NCBI RefSeq assembly: GCF_000292525.1
Contig: NZ_AEYF01000048.1
Coordinates: 1-64,000 of the forward strand
From: Rhizobium sp. CCGE 510
GTDB lineage: Bacteria > Pseudomonadota > Alphaproteobacteria > Rhizobiales > Rhizobiaceae
Direction: 5' to 3'
DNA: 64,000 nucleotides
The translations under genes and the position numbers were made by a program. The notes below the pieces were generated by a model. The model had not been told where the DNA came from. It made no database searches and was given only the letters and a program-made list of their open reading frames with translations. How positions within the stretch are numbered: the stretch's first letter is position 1; each line of letters opens with the position of its first letter. This document shows positions 8,878 through 16,731 of this stretch, piece after piece.

Positions 8878-9291
8878 CTACCGGTCGACTTTCTCCGCTG
8901 CTTCAAGCGAAAATTCGGCGCGCAATACCGCCTTCTGTGCTCGCGAAAAATCGGCGGCGGCTTGTTCTGCCCGCTCTTGCGCGGCGCGCCGGGCGTCTTT
9001 GCGCTGCGCAAGCGATCGGCCGGCATCGGCTTCATGGCTGCGCAATACGGATTGTCGCATCAACGCGTCCTGAAGCTTGGCGGCGGAGATAACGCCGCTC
9101 TTGCGCAATTCGTCGACGATAGGATTGCCTGCGGCCCGGCTTGCTGCGATGTCGAGCGCTTCGGAGGCTTTCGCTTCCCGCTCCCGCGCGTTTTCGGCGT
9201 CCGCCCGCGCCTCGGAGAGGCTGCGGGAAAGATTGTCCGCCCGCAGGCTGCGGATCTCCAGTAACTGCCTGAGAGACTTCAGCGCCTTCAT
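8878..9291 (-). CDS. Putative T3SS stalk protein (SctO/FliJ-like)
   Basis: A 137-residue, highly charged, almost wholly helical protein with Ala/Glu/Arg heptads through residues 15-135, consistent with a two-helix coiled coil. SctO (YscO, HrpO, flagellar FliJ) proteins have this size and fold. They form the stalk that couples the ATPase hexamer to the export gate. It starts 9 bases after rhcC1 ends, so the two are co-transcribed. No other sctO candidate lies beside rhcN, where it is usually found. The assignment rests on size, coiled-coil character and context, not on a signature motif. Confidence 0.55.
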   Translation of the reverse strand: MKALKSLRQLLEIRSLRADNLSRSLSEARADAENAREREAKASEALDIAASRAAGNPIVDELRKSGVISAAKLQDALMRQSVLRSHEADAGRSLAQRKDARRAAQERAEQAAADFSRAQKAVLRAEFSLEAAEKVDR

Positions 9292-9300
9292 ATCAGCCGC

Positions 9301-9849
9301 TCAGGCACCGTTGTTCGTCGTCAGGATTTCCAGCTGGCCGCCCTTGATGACCTTGATGCTGTCGGCTTCCTGCCGGCTCAGCACGTCTTCGACGGCCTTG
9401 GTGAAGACGGCGGGGCCGCGCACCAGCACCAAGCCGCTGGCGGGATCTTCACGCAGTGCATCGTCCGGCAGTAGCGGGAACAGCGCGCGAATGGCGTTTT
9501 GCTCGGTCTTCCAGCTGCGGTCGCCGCGATCGAGGACAACGGTGGAGACCTCCTGCTTAGGCGCGATGATGATGCGGCTGCCGTCATAGGCGACGAAGAG
9601 ATTGCTGGCATCGCCAAGCTTGACGAAGGCCTTGGCTCCGCTTTCTCGGACGGACCAGTGCTCGACCTTGCCGCTCAGCGTCCCGACTGTCGTGACCGGG
9701 ATGCCAGACATGAAGGACAGCGTCTGGACGACATCGCCAAGCGGCAGGGAGACGACATCCAGGCGCACCTCCCGCTCGCCGGCGCCGGCTGATGGAGGAA
9801 TGAAGACCAGCATTCCGATAGCGGCCATGTAAACAAAACGCGCAAACAT
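9301..9849 (-). CDS. rhcC1: RhcC1, N-terminal half of the split T3SS secretin
   Basis: A 182-residue protein with an N-terminal signal peptide (cleavage near residues 22-24, after SAGA). Two small periplasmic ring domains follow: residues about 28-90, with LPLGDVVQTLSFMSGIPVT, and about 105-165, with DDALREDPASGLVLVRGPA. This is the secretin N0/N1 region. The pore-forming beta-barrel domain is absent. In rhizobia the secretin is split into RhcC1 (NolW-like) and RhcC2, and no RhcC2 lies in this window. Upstream it diverges from the needle-like gene across 255 bases, which presumably hold both promoters. An outer-membrane channel would need RhcC2 from elsewhere. Confidence 0.82.
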   Translation of the reverse strand: MFARFVYMAAIGMLVFIPPSAGAGEREVRLDVVSLPLGDVVQTLSFMSGIPVTTVGTLSGKVEHWSVRESGAKAFVKLGDASNLFVAYDGSRIIIAPKQEVSTVVLDRGDRSWKTEQNAIRALFPLLPDDALREDPASGLVLVRGPAVFTKAVEDVLSRQEADSIKVIKGGQLEILTTNNGA

Positions 9850-10104
9850 CTGAGTTTACCTCACGATCCGGATGCCGCCCGACAACTAATGAACGAAGGA
9901 AATCAGGGGGCTGCGAAATCCAATCTATTAATGATTATCTGATCTACTGTTGCAGATCATCGGTCCGCTGGGAACAGGACGGATATCCATTTCGCGCAGT
10001 TGTTGTACATATTGCGAATTAATAACTTTTTAACATAAGCTATTGAATTCGATCCGGAATTCTGCAAGGTTTTGGCCGCCAAAACCATGCAAGGAGTTCA
10101 AGAC
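9850..10104. promoter_or_regulatory. Divergent T3SS promoter region
   Basis: A 255-base AT-richer gap between rhcC1 (minus) and the needle-like gene (plus). It must carry the start signals of both units. I could not find a convincing tts box, nod box or HrpL-type GGAACC...CCAC promoter. The only clear signal is AAGGAG before the plus-strand gene. Confidence 0.45.
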
Positions 10105-10272
10105 ATGGCTACCAGCACTAGTACTTCGACACTTGATGCGGGTATCGGCTCGGCGATTTCCGCCTTCAAGTCGGCCCAGAACGAAGCGACCGCGCAGAGC
10201 CTGCAGGTTGCAACTGAAATCACCAAGATCAACGGCGTCGCAAACGCCATCAAGAAGATCGGCCCAGGCTGA
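10105..10272 (+). CDS. Putative T3SS needle/pilus subunit
   Basis: A 55-residue protein that begins with a Ser/Thr repeat (MATSTSTSTLD). It then forms one amphipathic helix through SAFKSAQNEATAQSLQVATE and ends with hydrophobic and polar alternation (AIKKIGPG). Short size, no signal peptide, no cysteine and helical Ala/Gln/Ser-rich composition fit extracellular needle or Hrp-pilus proteins. It is first in a unit with rhcD and rhcV. The start at 10105 follows AAGGAG at 10089-10094. A tight TTCG-loop hairpin just downstream could raise its expression over rhcD. Sequence similarity to known needles is weak; it could be another small early substrate. Confidence 0.5.
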   Translation: MATSTSTSTLDAGIGSAISAFKSAQNEATAQSLQVATEITKINGVANAIKKIGPG

Positions 10273-10287
10273 TTGAAACAATGGCGC

Positions 10288-10303
10288 GACGGGTTCGCCC
10301 GTC
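10288..10303 (+). terminator. UUCG-loop hairpin after the needle-like gene
   Basis: GACGGG-TTCG-CCCGTC forms a six-pair stem closed by a very stable C(UUCG)G tetraloop, 15 bases after the stop codon. No T-run follows, so it is more likely an mRNA-stabilising or attenuating structure than a full terminator. Confidence 0.5.
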
Positions 10304-10360
10304 TCGCTTCCCCGCTCTCGAAGACAATAAAAGCCGCTCGACGGACGGTTCGGGAACAAG

Positions 10361-11329
10361 ATGGCTATGAATCTAGATCCCTCTTCGCCGACATTCAGAG
10401 GTAACGCCGGCAACGCTGCGTCAGGCCGCGGCGGACCGGTCTTGCGTATCACGCGCGCCGGGCGCAGCTCCATTCTGCCGTTGACGGCGGAGCGGCAGGT
10501 TGTCGGCGGCAGCGCCGATTGCGACCTGATCATCCTCGGCGCCAAACCGGAACCCGCCTTTGCCGTCAGTCTGCAGCGCTCCCGCGGCTCCGACGCGGTG
10601 TCGTTGACCGCGCTGCGGGATGACGTGGTGATCGATGGTCATTCCATCCCGCGTGATCGAACGATGAGCCTTACAAAGAGGCAGACCATCTCCTTCGACG
10701 GCACGGCCTGCGAACTCGAAGGTCTCGGCGCCGGGCGCGGGCGGTTCGCGCCACGCCGGATTGCGGCTGCCGGCCTTCTCGGGCTGGCGGCGATGCTTTT
10801 GCTGGCCGGCCTTTACAACAGCGACGCGCCGGCTCACGAAGGCCCGCCCGTCAGGGTTTCCGCCGCACCCGAACCGGCGCCGTCATCGGCGGCGATCGCT
10901 GCCGAAATCCGCCAGGCCATTCGTATGGCTCAGATTCCCCAAGATCTGAGCATCGTCGCCACCGCCGACGAAATTCGCATCGGCGAAGGATCGCGACCTC
11001 TCGGCCTGCCTGACAAGACGAAGCTGCGTAGCATCATCGCCTCGATGAGCCGGCGCGGTTCCGTTTCCATCGTCGATCTCACCGCCCTCTCTTCCGGTCT
11101 CGACGGCTTCGTCGCCGCCGCCGGCTATACGCCAGTCAGGTTCATCATCGGCTCCGACGGCCGCCGCTACGAGGAAGGCGATGTCGTTGCGAGCGGCTGG
11201 CGGATCAAGGAGATCGGCAACGACCAGATGATCGTTTCCCGCGACAGTGAGGACGATACGGTCAATTTCGTCTCCGCCGGCAATGCCGAACCGAAGCTCG
11301 CCGAAATTTCCAGCAGCGAACAAGAATAG
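10361..11329 (+). CDS. rhcD: RhcD, T3SS inner-membrane ring protein (SctD)
   Basis: A 322-residue SctD (YscD/HrpQ-like) component of the inner-membrane ring. The N-terminal 110 residues form a degenerate FHA-like cytoplasmic domain (VVGGSADCDLIIL, VIDGHSIP). A single membrane segment follows near residues 132-150 (AAGLLGLAAMLLLAGLY), then a periplasmic region. This includes KTKLRSIIASMSRRGSVSIVD and VRFIIGSDGRRYEEGDVV, the small ring-building repeats. It lies between the needle-like gene and rhcV in one plus-strand unit. Length is close to that of other rhizobial RhcD proteins. Confidence 0.8.
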   Translation: MAMNLDPSSPTFRGNAGNAASGRGGPVLRITRAGRSSILPLTAERQVVGGSADCDLIILGAKPEPAFAVSLQRSRGSDAVSLTALRDDVVIDGHSIPRDRTMSLTKRQTISFDGTACELEGLGAGRGRFAPRRIAAAGLLGLAAMLLLAGLYNSDAPAHEGPPVRVSAAPEPAPSSAAIAAEIRQAIRMAQIPQDLSIVATADEIRIGEGSRPLGLPDKTKLRSIIASMSRRGSVSIVDLTALSSGLDGFVAAAGYTPVRFIIGSDGRRYEEGDVVASGWRIKEIGNDQMIVSRDSEDDTVNFVSAGNAEPKLAEISSSEQE

Positions 11330-11352
11330 GCGATGGCGTCGGAAGCCGGATC

Positions 11353-13287
11353 ATGAAGGTAAGGTCATCCGCCATCGCCATGCTTGCGCGGCGCACCGAT
11401 ATGCTGCTTGCGGTGTTTTGCGCCTCCGTCGTGACGATGATGGTGCTGCCGCTTCCGACAATCGTTCTGGACGTGCTGATCGCCTTCAATCTCTCCTTCG
11501 CTTTCGTGGTGCTGATCACCACGACCTATCTGAAGAGCGTGCTTGAAATCTCGACCTTTCCCGCGGTCATTCTGATCGGCACGCTGTTCCGCCTGGCCTT
11601 GACGATTTCCTCGACGCGGCTCGTGCTGGCGGATGCCGATGCCGGCGAGATCATCATGGCCTTCGGCGATTTCGTCGTTGCGGGAAATGTCGTCGTCGGC
11701 CTGATCATATTTCTGATCGTGGCGCTGGTGCAGTTCATCGTGGTGACGAAGGGCGCCGAGCGTATCGCCGAGGTCGGCGCGCGTTTCACGCTCGATGCCA
11801 TGCCGGGCAAGCAGCTCGCCATCGACAGCGACCTGCGCAACGGCCATATCACCACGGAAGCTGCGCAAAAGCGCCGGTCGCGTCTCGAACAGGAGAGCCA
11901 GTTCTTCGGCGCGATGGACGGCGCCATGCGCTTCGTCAAGGGCGATGCGGTCGCAGGATTGGTGATCGTCGCCGTCAATCTCATAGGCGGCCTGGCGATC
12001 GGTATCTTCCAGAAGGGGCTGAGCTTCGCCGAGGCTGCCCATCTCTATACGCTGCTGTCGATCGGCGACGGTCTGGTGTCGCAGATTCCGTCGATTCTGA
12101 TGGCAGTCTCGGCCGGTATCGTCGTGACCCGCGTGTCCGATGACGGCAACGGCAGTCTCGGCAGCGATATCGGCCGCGAACTCTTCCGGGAGCCCCGCGC
12201 ATTGGCGATTGCGGCGGCGCTGGCGATCTGCGCGGGCTTCGTCCCGGGATTTCCGACGAGCGTGCTCGCCGCGATCGGCCTGTGTCTGGCGGGCCTAGCC
12301 TTCATGATTCATCGCCGGCGCGCGGGCCCTGCCGCGGCCGGATCGGCGAATGCCGTGGAAAGCGCCAATTCCTATCCGCTCGACAGGGCGAAATATGGCG
12401 ATCCCGTCATCGCCACCGTCGCGCTGGAAACGCTGGCGCGGCTTGAGGCGATGCGGCTCGGCGAAATGCTGGACGGGCGGATTCGCCTGGCGGCGCGCGC
12501 CGTCGGCGTCTCCGTGACAGTGCCGACGTTCAACGCCGATCCCCGCATGGCCGAGGATCTGATCCATCTTCAGGTCGAAAATGTGCCCGCCGGCCTCGTC
12601 AACTGCGGTCCTGAACGGACGGCCGAACAGATTGCCGACGACATCGTGCGCATCGTCCGCCGCCATATCGGCGCCCTGTTCAGCGTCGACGACGCGGCAC
12701 AATGGCTGGGGAGCCTCGAACCGCGTCTCGGCAAACTGGCGATCGACGTCGCCACCCAGGTGCCGCTGATGCTGACGGTCGCGGTCGTCAGGCGCCTGCT
12801 GGATTCCGGCGTGACGCTTTCCCAGCCGCGCGGACTGCTGGAAGTGATGCTGCAGGCCGGCACCGATCACGCGCCGGATGCCGTGGCCGAAATGGCGCGC
12901 GCCGCGCTGGTCAAGCAGATCGCCTTCGGGCTTCTCGACCGGCGCGGATTGCTGCCGGCGCTGGTGCTTCCGGCCGAATGGGACCACTTCATCCGGTCCT
13001 ATGATGCCGCTGGAGCGACCGAGAAGATCGAGATAGCCGAAAGACTGCGCCTGCTGGCCGAAAAAGCCAGGCAGGCTCTCGAGGACACCAACGAGCGGGG
13101 TTACGATCCCGTCATCATCGTGCCGGGCGAATGGCGCCTGCTCACCCAGACGCTGATGATCCACCACAACTGCCGCATTCCGGTGCTGGCGGCGGCGGAG
13201 ATCGACAGGGATATAACGATCGAAACCGTCGGAGAGATCGGGCAAATCCGGAACGCTGCCAGCTCCAAACAGAGGCCAGGCTCATAG
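11353..13287 (+). CDS. rhcV: RhcV, T3SS export gate protein (SctV/FHIPEP)
   Basis: A 644-residue major export-gate protein. The N-terminal half has about eight membrane segments; the cytoplasmic loop carries the FHIPEP signature around KGAERIAEVGARFTLDAMPGK. Residues about 340-640 are the soluble ring-forming domain that docks chaperone-substrate complexes, including RRLLDSGVTLSQPRGLLE. Length is close to the usual 650-700. Its stop is 38 bases before the hrpW-like start, so the two probably share a transcript. Intact. Confidence 0.93.
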   Translation: MKVRSSAIAMLARRTDMLLAVFCASVVTMMVLPLPTIVLDVLIAFNLSFAFVVLITTTYLKSVLEISTFPAVILIGTLFRLALTISSTRLVLADADAGEIIMAFGDFVVAGNVVVGLIIFLIVALVQFIVVTKGAERIAEVGARFTLDAMPGKQLAIDSDLRNGHITTEAAQKRRSRLEQESQFFGAMDGAMRFVKGDAVAGLVIVAVNLIGGLAIGIFQKGLSFAEAAHLYTLLSIGDGLVSQIPSILMAVSAGIVVTRVSDDGNGSLGSDIGRELFREPRALAIAAALAICAGFVPGFPTSVLAAIGLCLAGLAFMIHRRRAGPAAAGSANAVESANSYPLDRAKYGDPVIATVALETLARLEAMRLGEMLDGRIRLAARAVGVSVTVPTFNADPRMAEDLIHLQVENVPAGLVNCGPERTAEQIADDIVRIVRRHIGALFSVDDAAQWLGSLEPRLGKLAIDVATQVPLMLTVAVVRRLLDSGVTLSQPRGLLEVMLQAGTDHAPDAVAEMARAALVKQIAFGLLDRRGLLPALVLPAEWDHFIRSYDAAGATEKIEIAERLRLLAEKARQALEDTNERGYDPVIIVPGEWRLLTQTLMIHHNCRIPVLAAAEIDRDITIETVGEIGQIRNAASSKQRPGS

Positions 13288-13325
13288 AGCAGGTGAAGTA
13301 GACGAGACCAACTGGGGTGAATGCA

Positions 13326-14078
13326 ATGTGTGGCGTAGATGGACAAAGGCCCATAGACTTCGACAGAACGTCCCGTTTCGACCTTGAGTCCGGTTGCCTT
13401 GGCGGCAGCAATAGGGCCGACACGGATTTCACCGCCATCCGAACCCGCAAGGTTTCGCCCTTCGAAGATTTCTCCGGCAACCCGCCGATGCTGACTTCCT
13501 ATGTGCCGAAGTCGCGGGAAACGTCGGAAAACGGCACTGAGTCCGATCCCAAGGATGTGCTGCGCAAGCACATCAACTGGCAGTCAGACTCCAAGAAGGT
13601 GGATCCATCCGACGAGAAACAGGCCACGACGGAAAAGCCGGACCTCTCGAAAGAGGGGAGCGTCATCGTGGTCAATGAGCCGATCGTCGTGGATGGAGGC
13701 GTGTTCGACGGCAAGGGGGCGACCTATACGGCCTCGTCCAAGCTCGGCGATGGCGGCCAGTCCGAAACCCAATCGCCGCTGTTCATTTTCAAGAACGGCG
13801 CGACGCTCAAGAATGTCAATCTCGGCGAGAATGGCACCGACGGCATTCACGTCTATGGCGGCCCGACGCTCGAAAACGTCAATTGGCAGAATGTCGGCGA
13901 GGATGCGCTGACGGTAAAAAGCGCCGGCGACGTCACCATCGATGGCGGGGCGTTCTCCAACGGCAGCAACGTCTTCCGCACCGACAGCTCGCTTGCCGGC
14001 GCGACGTTCCTGTCCGAGATCACGCTGGACGATGTGAAGAATTGTACGCGTGTGGGTGACAATCAATCGGGCGTTTGA
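13326..14078 (+). CDS. hrpW: HrpW-like secreted protein with truncated pectate-lyase domain
   Basis: A 250-residue protein. The N-terminal 110 residues are polar, Ser/Thr/Lys-rich and signal-less, as in type III substrates. Residues about 112-245 match a family 3 pectate-lyase beta-helix: PIVVDGGVFDGKG, FKNGATLKNVNLGENGTDGIH, WQNVGEDALTVK, DDVKNCTRVGDNQ. HrpW harpins couple such a domain to a harpin-like half. The last turns of the beta-helix (about 50 residues in P. syringae HrpW, from memory) are missing; the frame ends abruptly before the terminator. Start ATG at 13326 with GGGGTGA upstream. Lyase activity is doubtful. Confidence 0.75.
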   Translation: MCGVDGQRPIDFDRTSRFDLESGCLGGSNRADTDFTAIRTRKVSPFEDFSGNPPMLTSYVPKSRETSENGTESDPKDVLRKHINWQSDSKKVDPSDEKQATTEKPDLSKEGSVIVVNEPIVVDGGVFDGKGATYTASSKLGDGGQSETQSPLFIFKNGATLKNVNLGENGTDGIHVYGGPTLENVNWQNVGEDALTVKSAGDVTIDGGAFSNGSNVFRTDSSLAGATFLSEITLDDVKNCTRVGDNQSGV

Positions 14079-14111
14079 GACGCCCGACGACTGGAACCGC
14101 AAATTGAGACC

Positions 14112-14139
14112 AAGCGGGCGCCTTAGGCTCCCGCTTTTT
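14112..14139 (+). terminator. Rho-independent terminator shared by hrpW and rhcU ends
   Basis: AAGCGGG (14112-14118) pairs with CCCGCTT (14130-14136), with an inner CCT/AGG pairing and a T-run at 14135-14139. It lies 34 bases after the hrpW stop. The rhcU stop, on the other strand, falls at its edge. Confidence 0.85.
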
Positions 14140-14936
14140 CATTGCCGGCCAGGCCCTTGCCTGCGCGGCGAGCTGCTACGCATTTCCGCGCCGATCTGCC
14201 GGCGCGCCGATTTCAGCTTCGGGTCGCCCTGAGTATCCTTGTATTCGCGCCGCGCCTCCGTCCTGGTCATCCGGTGTTCGTGCCTGAACAGCGCGCGCGA
14301 AATGCGGATATCGAAAAACGCCGCCGCCACCATGATGCCGGCGGCAATGACGAGGATCGAGCCGAGGAGATGGGCTGTCGTGGAGAGCGTGCATGCTTCT
14401 CCGCAAAGAGGCGACCAGAAGATGCTGTTGAGGAAATAGAGGATCGCACCGCCGCCGGCCGCCACAAGCAGGACAAACTTGACGAGCCCCTTGACGAACT
14501 CCGCGATGCTCGCGAGCGAAAAAAGCCTCTTGATGCCCTCGAACGGATTGAGCCGGTTAAAATCGAAGCTCATATGTTTGAACGATACGGGAAACCCCTG
14601 CCCGTCGAGGATCGCGACCAGGATGGTTGCGGCAAGACCCATGGCAAGCGGCAGCCAGATGAGATCGAGCAGCGCCACGCCGGTTTCGCTCAAGCCGACA
14701 GTGACGGCGTCGGAGGGGTCGGCCCGCGCGGCGGAGTGTAGGCCGGCATCGAAACTGCGAGTGAAATCCTCGAGGATATCAGGCAAGCCCCAGCTGACGT
14801 AGACGGCGATGGCCAGGACGGAGATCGCAACCGGGATTTCCTTCGAGCGGGGAACCTGGCCCTCGCGCCGAAGACGATCGAGCTTCACCCGGCTCGGCGG
14901 CAGGGTTTTTTCCTCGGTATCGTCATTTTTGGCCAT
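14139..14936 (-). CDS. rhcU: RhcU, T3SS export switch protein, C-terminally truncated
   Basis: A 265-residue SctU (YscU/FlhB-like) protein. The N-terminus (KTLPPSRVKLDRLRREGQVP), four membrane segments and the FNRLNPFEGIKRLFS loop are intact. The linker helix reads MTRTEARREYKDTQGDPKLKS and then, where the autocleaving domain should begin, becomes RRQGPGRQ-stop. The NPTH autocleavage site and the remaining 80-90 residues are absent (family length about 350). That domain sets the switch from rod/needle to translocator/effector substrates. It is last in the nolB-to-rhcU unit and overlaps rhcT by 14 bases. Hydrophobic core complete, switching function predicted lost. Confidence 0.88.
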   Translation of the reverse strand: MAKNDDTEEKTLPPSRVKLDRLRREGQVPRSKEIPVAISVLAIAVYVSWGLPDILEDFTRSFDAGLHSAARADPSDAVTVGLSETGVALLDLIWLPLAMGLAATILVAILDGQGFPVSFKHMSFDFNRLNPFEGIKRLFSLASIAEFVKGLVKFVLLVAAGGGAILYFLNSIFWSPLCGEACTLSTTAHLLGSILVIAAGIMVAAAFFDIRISRALFRHEHRMTRTEARREYKDTQGDPKLKSARRQIGAEMRSSSPRRQGPGRQ

Positions 14937-15732
14937 CGGTCACCTCCAGCATGGCTTTGACCTCGTTGAATCCATCGATCCAGAGATCGTGGAAATAGCT
15001 GGAGATGAAGGCCGTGTAGATCACGAGGATGACCATGACCGCGAAGTTCTTGATGGCCGGCAGGCTGTCGTTCAGCGGGAATTGTTTGGACGAGCGGCCG
15101 ACGAAGGCCAGCGATAATTCAAGCGCGCAGGTGACGATCATGAACGGGGCGGCGAGTAACCCGGCCGCTTTGCACAGCCGGCCGAAAACACCTGATATCA
15201 TGTCGAGCGGATCGTCGGGGATAGTGGGCATGAGCTTGAAGAGCGGCCAGAGCTCGAAGGACTTATAGAAGATCGTGACCAGATCGATGATGCCGCCGGC
15301 GCTGACGAAAATCACCAGGGCGATCGACATCATCAGCGAGCCGAGCGGCGCGGTTTCCAGCGCGTTGATCTGGTCGAAGAGATTGGCGGCATTGGCGCCG
15401 CGATAGACATCGGTCATATCGCCCGCCGCCTGGGCCGCCCAGAAGGGAATGCCGAGCCCCATGCCGATCAGCGCCCCGAAGCAAAGCTCCTTCATCGAAA
15501 GGGCGGCCAGATCGAACCAGGACGTATCTCCGAGAGCCAGCACCGAATAGGCGAAGGCGACGGAGGGCGCCGAAAGGCCGATTGCCAGGCCGAAACGCAG
15601 AATGCCGACGATGCTAAACAGCGAGAAGATCGGGAAGATCAGCAGGATCCCGAGCGCACGGGCGGCGCCGAGCATGGCTGCGGCCGGTGCCGCGACCTCG
15701 ATGCCGACGAGCGGAAGATGATCCGGCCCCAT
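14923..15732 (-). CDS. rhcT: RhcT, T3SS export apparatus protein (SctT/FliR)
   Basis: A 269-residue polytopic membrane protein with six to seven hydrophobic segments, e.g. ALGILLIFPIFSLFSIVGIL and LGLAIGLSAPSV. The family feature GAAIGMGLGIPFWAAQAAGDMTD appears here as GALIGMGLGIPFWAAQAAGD, followed by a Leu/Gly-rich C-terminal half. SctT is the largest part of the SctRST export pore. Family length is normal. It overlaps rhcU and lies 10 bases after rhcS. Confidence 0.92.
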   Translation of the reverse strand: MGPDHLPLVGIEVAAPAAAMLGAARALGILLIFPIFSLFSIVGILRFGLAIGLSAPSVAFAYSVLALGDTSWFDLAALSMKELCFGALIGMGLGIPFWAAQAAGDMTDVYRGANAANLFDQINALETAPLGSLMMSIALVIFVSAGGIIDLVTIFYKSFELWPLFKLMPTIPDDPLDMISGVFGRLCKAAGLLAAPFMIVTCALELSLAFVGRSSKQFPLNDSLPAIKNFAVMVILVIYTAFISSYFHDLWIDGFNEVKAMLEVTDGQK

Positions 15733-15742
15733 CCGCCTCGCC

Positions 15743-16012
15743 TCACTGAACCATGGTCGGGAAGTCGTTGAGGATATGAACAGAATGTTCGATCAGCGGC
15801 GTTGCCAGCACCCGACCGAACAGCAGCAGGGTGATGGAGATCACGAAAATCTTGACGATCTGCGCGATGGTCTGCTCCTGGATCTGCGTTGCCGCCTGGA
15901 AAATGGCGATGATCAGCCCGAGAAGCGCGGCCAGGCCCAGAATGGGGCCGGCCAAGGCGAAGGTCGCCATGACGGACATGCCGATTTCGGCTGCGACCTG
16001 GTCTTCACCCAT
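15743..16012 (-). CDS. rhcS: RhcS, T3SS export apparatus protein (SctS/FliQ)
   Basis: An 89-residue protein with two hydrophobic helical segments (FALAGPILGLAALLGLIIAIF and IVKIFVISITLLLFGRVLATP) separated by QAATQIQEQTIAQ, the signature loop of SctS/FliQ. It contributes to the export pore with RhcR and RhcT. The start at 16012 (MGEDQ) is preferred because the frame upstream lacks membrane-protein character; the extra 23 codons would be unusual for the family. Confidence 0.92.
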   Translation of the reverse strand: MGEDQVAAEIGMSVMATFALAGPILGLAALLGLIIAIFQAATQIQEQTIAQIVKIFVISITLLLFGRVLATPLIEHSVHILNDFPTMVQ

Positions 16013-16077
16013 GACGGCAGGCCTTTCGCGTGGGCGCGGCAGACACCCGATCCAGGGCTTTCGTGAAGGGGCGATGC

Positions 16078-16731
16078 TCACTGCGCATAGGACAGCACGA
16101 GACCTTCCAGCAATCGCCGCCAGCCGTCGATCGAGACGAACAGCAGCAGCTTCAGCGGTGTCGACACCACGGTCGGGGACATCATCTGCATGCCGAGCGC
16201 CACCAGAATGGCGGAAACGGCAAAGTCGATCATCAGAAAGGGCAGATAGATCAGAAATCCGATTTCGAAGGCCCGCGTCAGTTCCGAAACGAGGAAGCTC
16301 GGCGTCAGCACGGTGATGTCATCGGAGGCAACGGGGGTTGTCGGCGCGTTTGCCCAGATCTTCTGCGACGCTTGGACGAAAAAGTCGCGCACCTCGGCGT
16401 CGGAAAATTTTAGCATGAAATCCTTCAGCGGTGCCGCCACCTTGATCATGCCGTCCGCCATGCCACTGACCGTGCCGAAATCGCCGCTATGGGCGAGCAG
16501 CAATTGCCAGCTGTTTTGCAGCACCGGGTTCATCACGAAGGCCGAGAGCACGATGGCAATCGCAAAGACCAGGAGATTCGGCGGCGTCTGTTGGATGCCG
16601 ATCGCATTACGCACAATCAGCAGGACGACCGAAATCTTGGTGAAGGAGGTCGCGATCACGGCAATAACCGGCAGCATCGAGAACGCCGCCATCGCCACGA
16701 GGCTCTGGGCAAGAGGAAAGCTCTGTTCCAT
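16078..16731 (-). CDS. rhcR: RhcR, T3SS export apparatus protein (SctR/FliP)
   Basis: A 217-residue SctR with four hydrophobic segments. The N-terminal SFTKISVVLLIVRNAIGIQQTPPN is the best-conserved FliP/SctR signature, and the C-terminal PFLMIDFAVSAILVALGMQMMSP is also diagnostic. Five copies form the core of the export pore. The start codon touches the rhcQ stop, showing translational coupling. Intact. Confidence 0.94.
   Translation of the reverse strand: MEQSFPLAQSLVAMAAFSMLPVIAVIATSFTKISVVLLIVRNAIGIQQTPPNLLVFAIAIVLSAFVMNPVLQNSWQLLLAHSGDFGTVSGMADGMIKVAAPLKDFMLKFSDAEVRDFFVQASQKIWANAPTTPVASDDITVLTPSFLVSELTRAFEIGFLIYLPFLMIDFAVSAILVALGMQMMSPTVVSTPLKLLLFVSIDGWRRLLEGLVLSYAQ

Noticed and set aside
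9960..10030. GGAAC...CCA sequence as an HrpL-type promoter
   Set aside because: Spacing is about 10 bases instead of 15-16, and no HrpL-like system is known in these rhizobia.
12295..13245. Minus-strand open frame of 316 codons inside rhcV
   Set aside because: Shadow of rhcV; composition rich in His/Gln/Arg with no motif.
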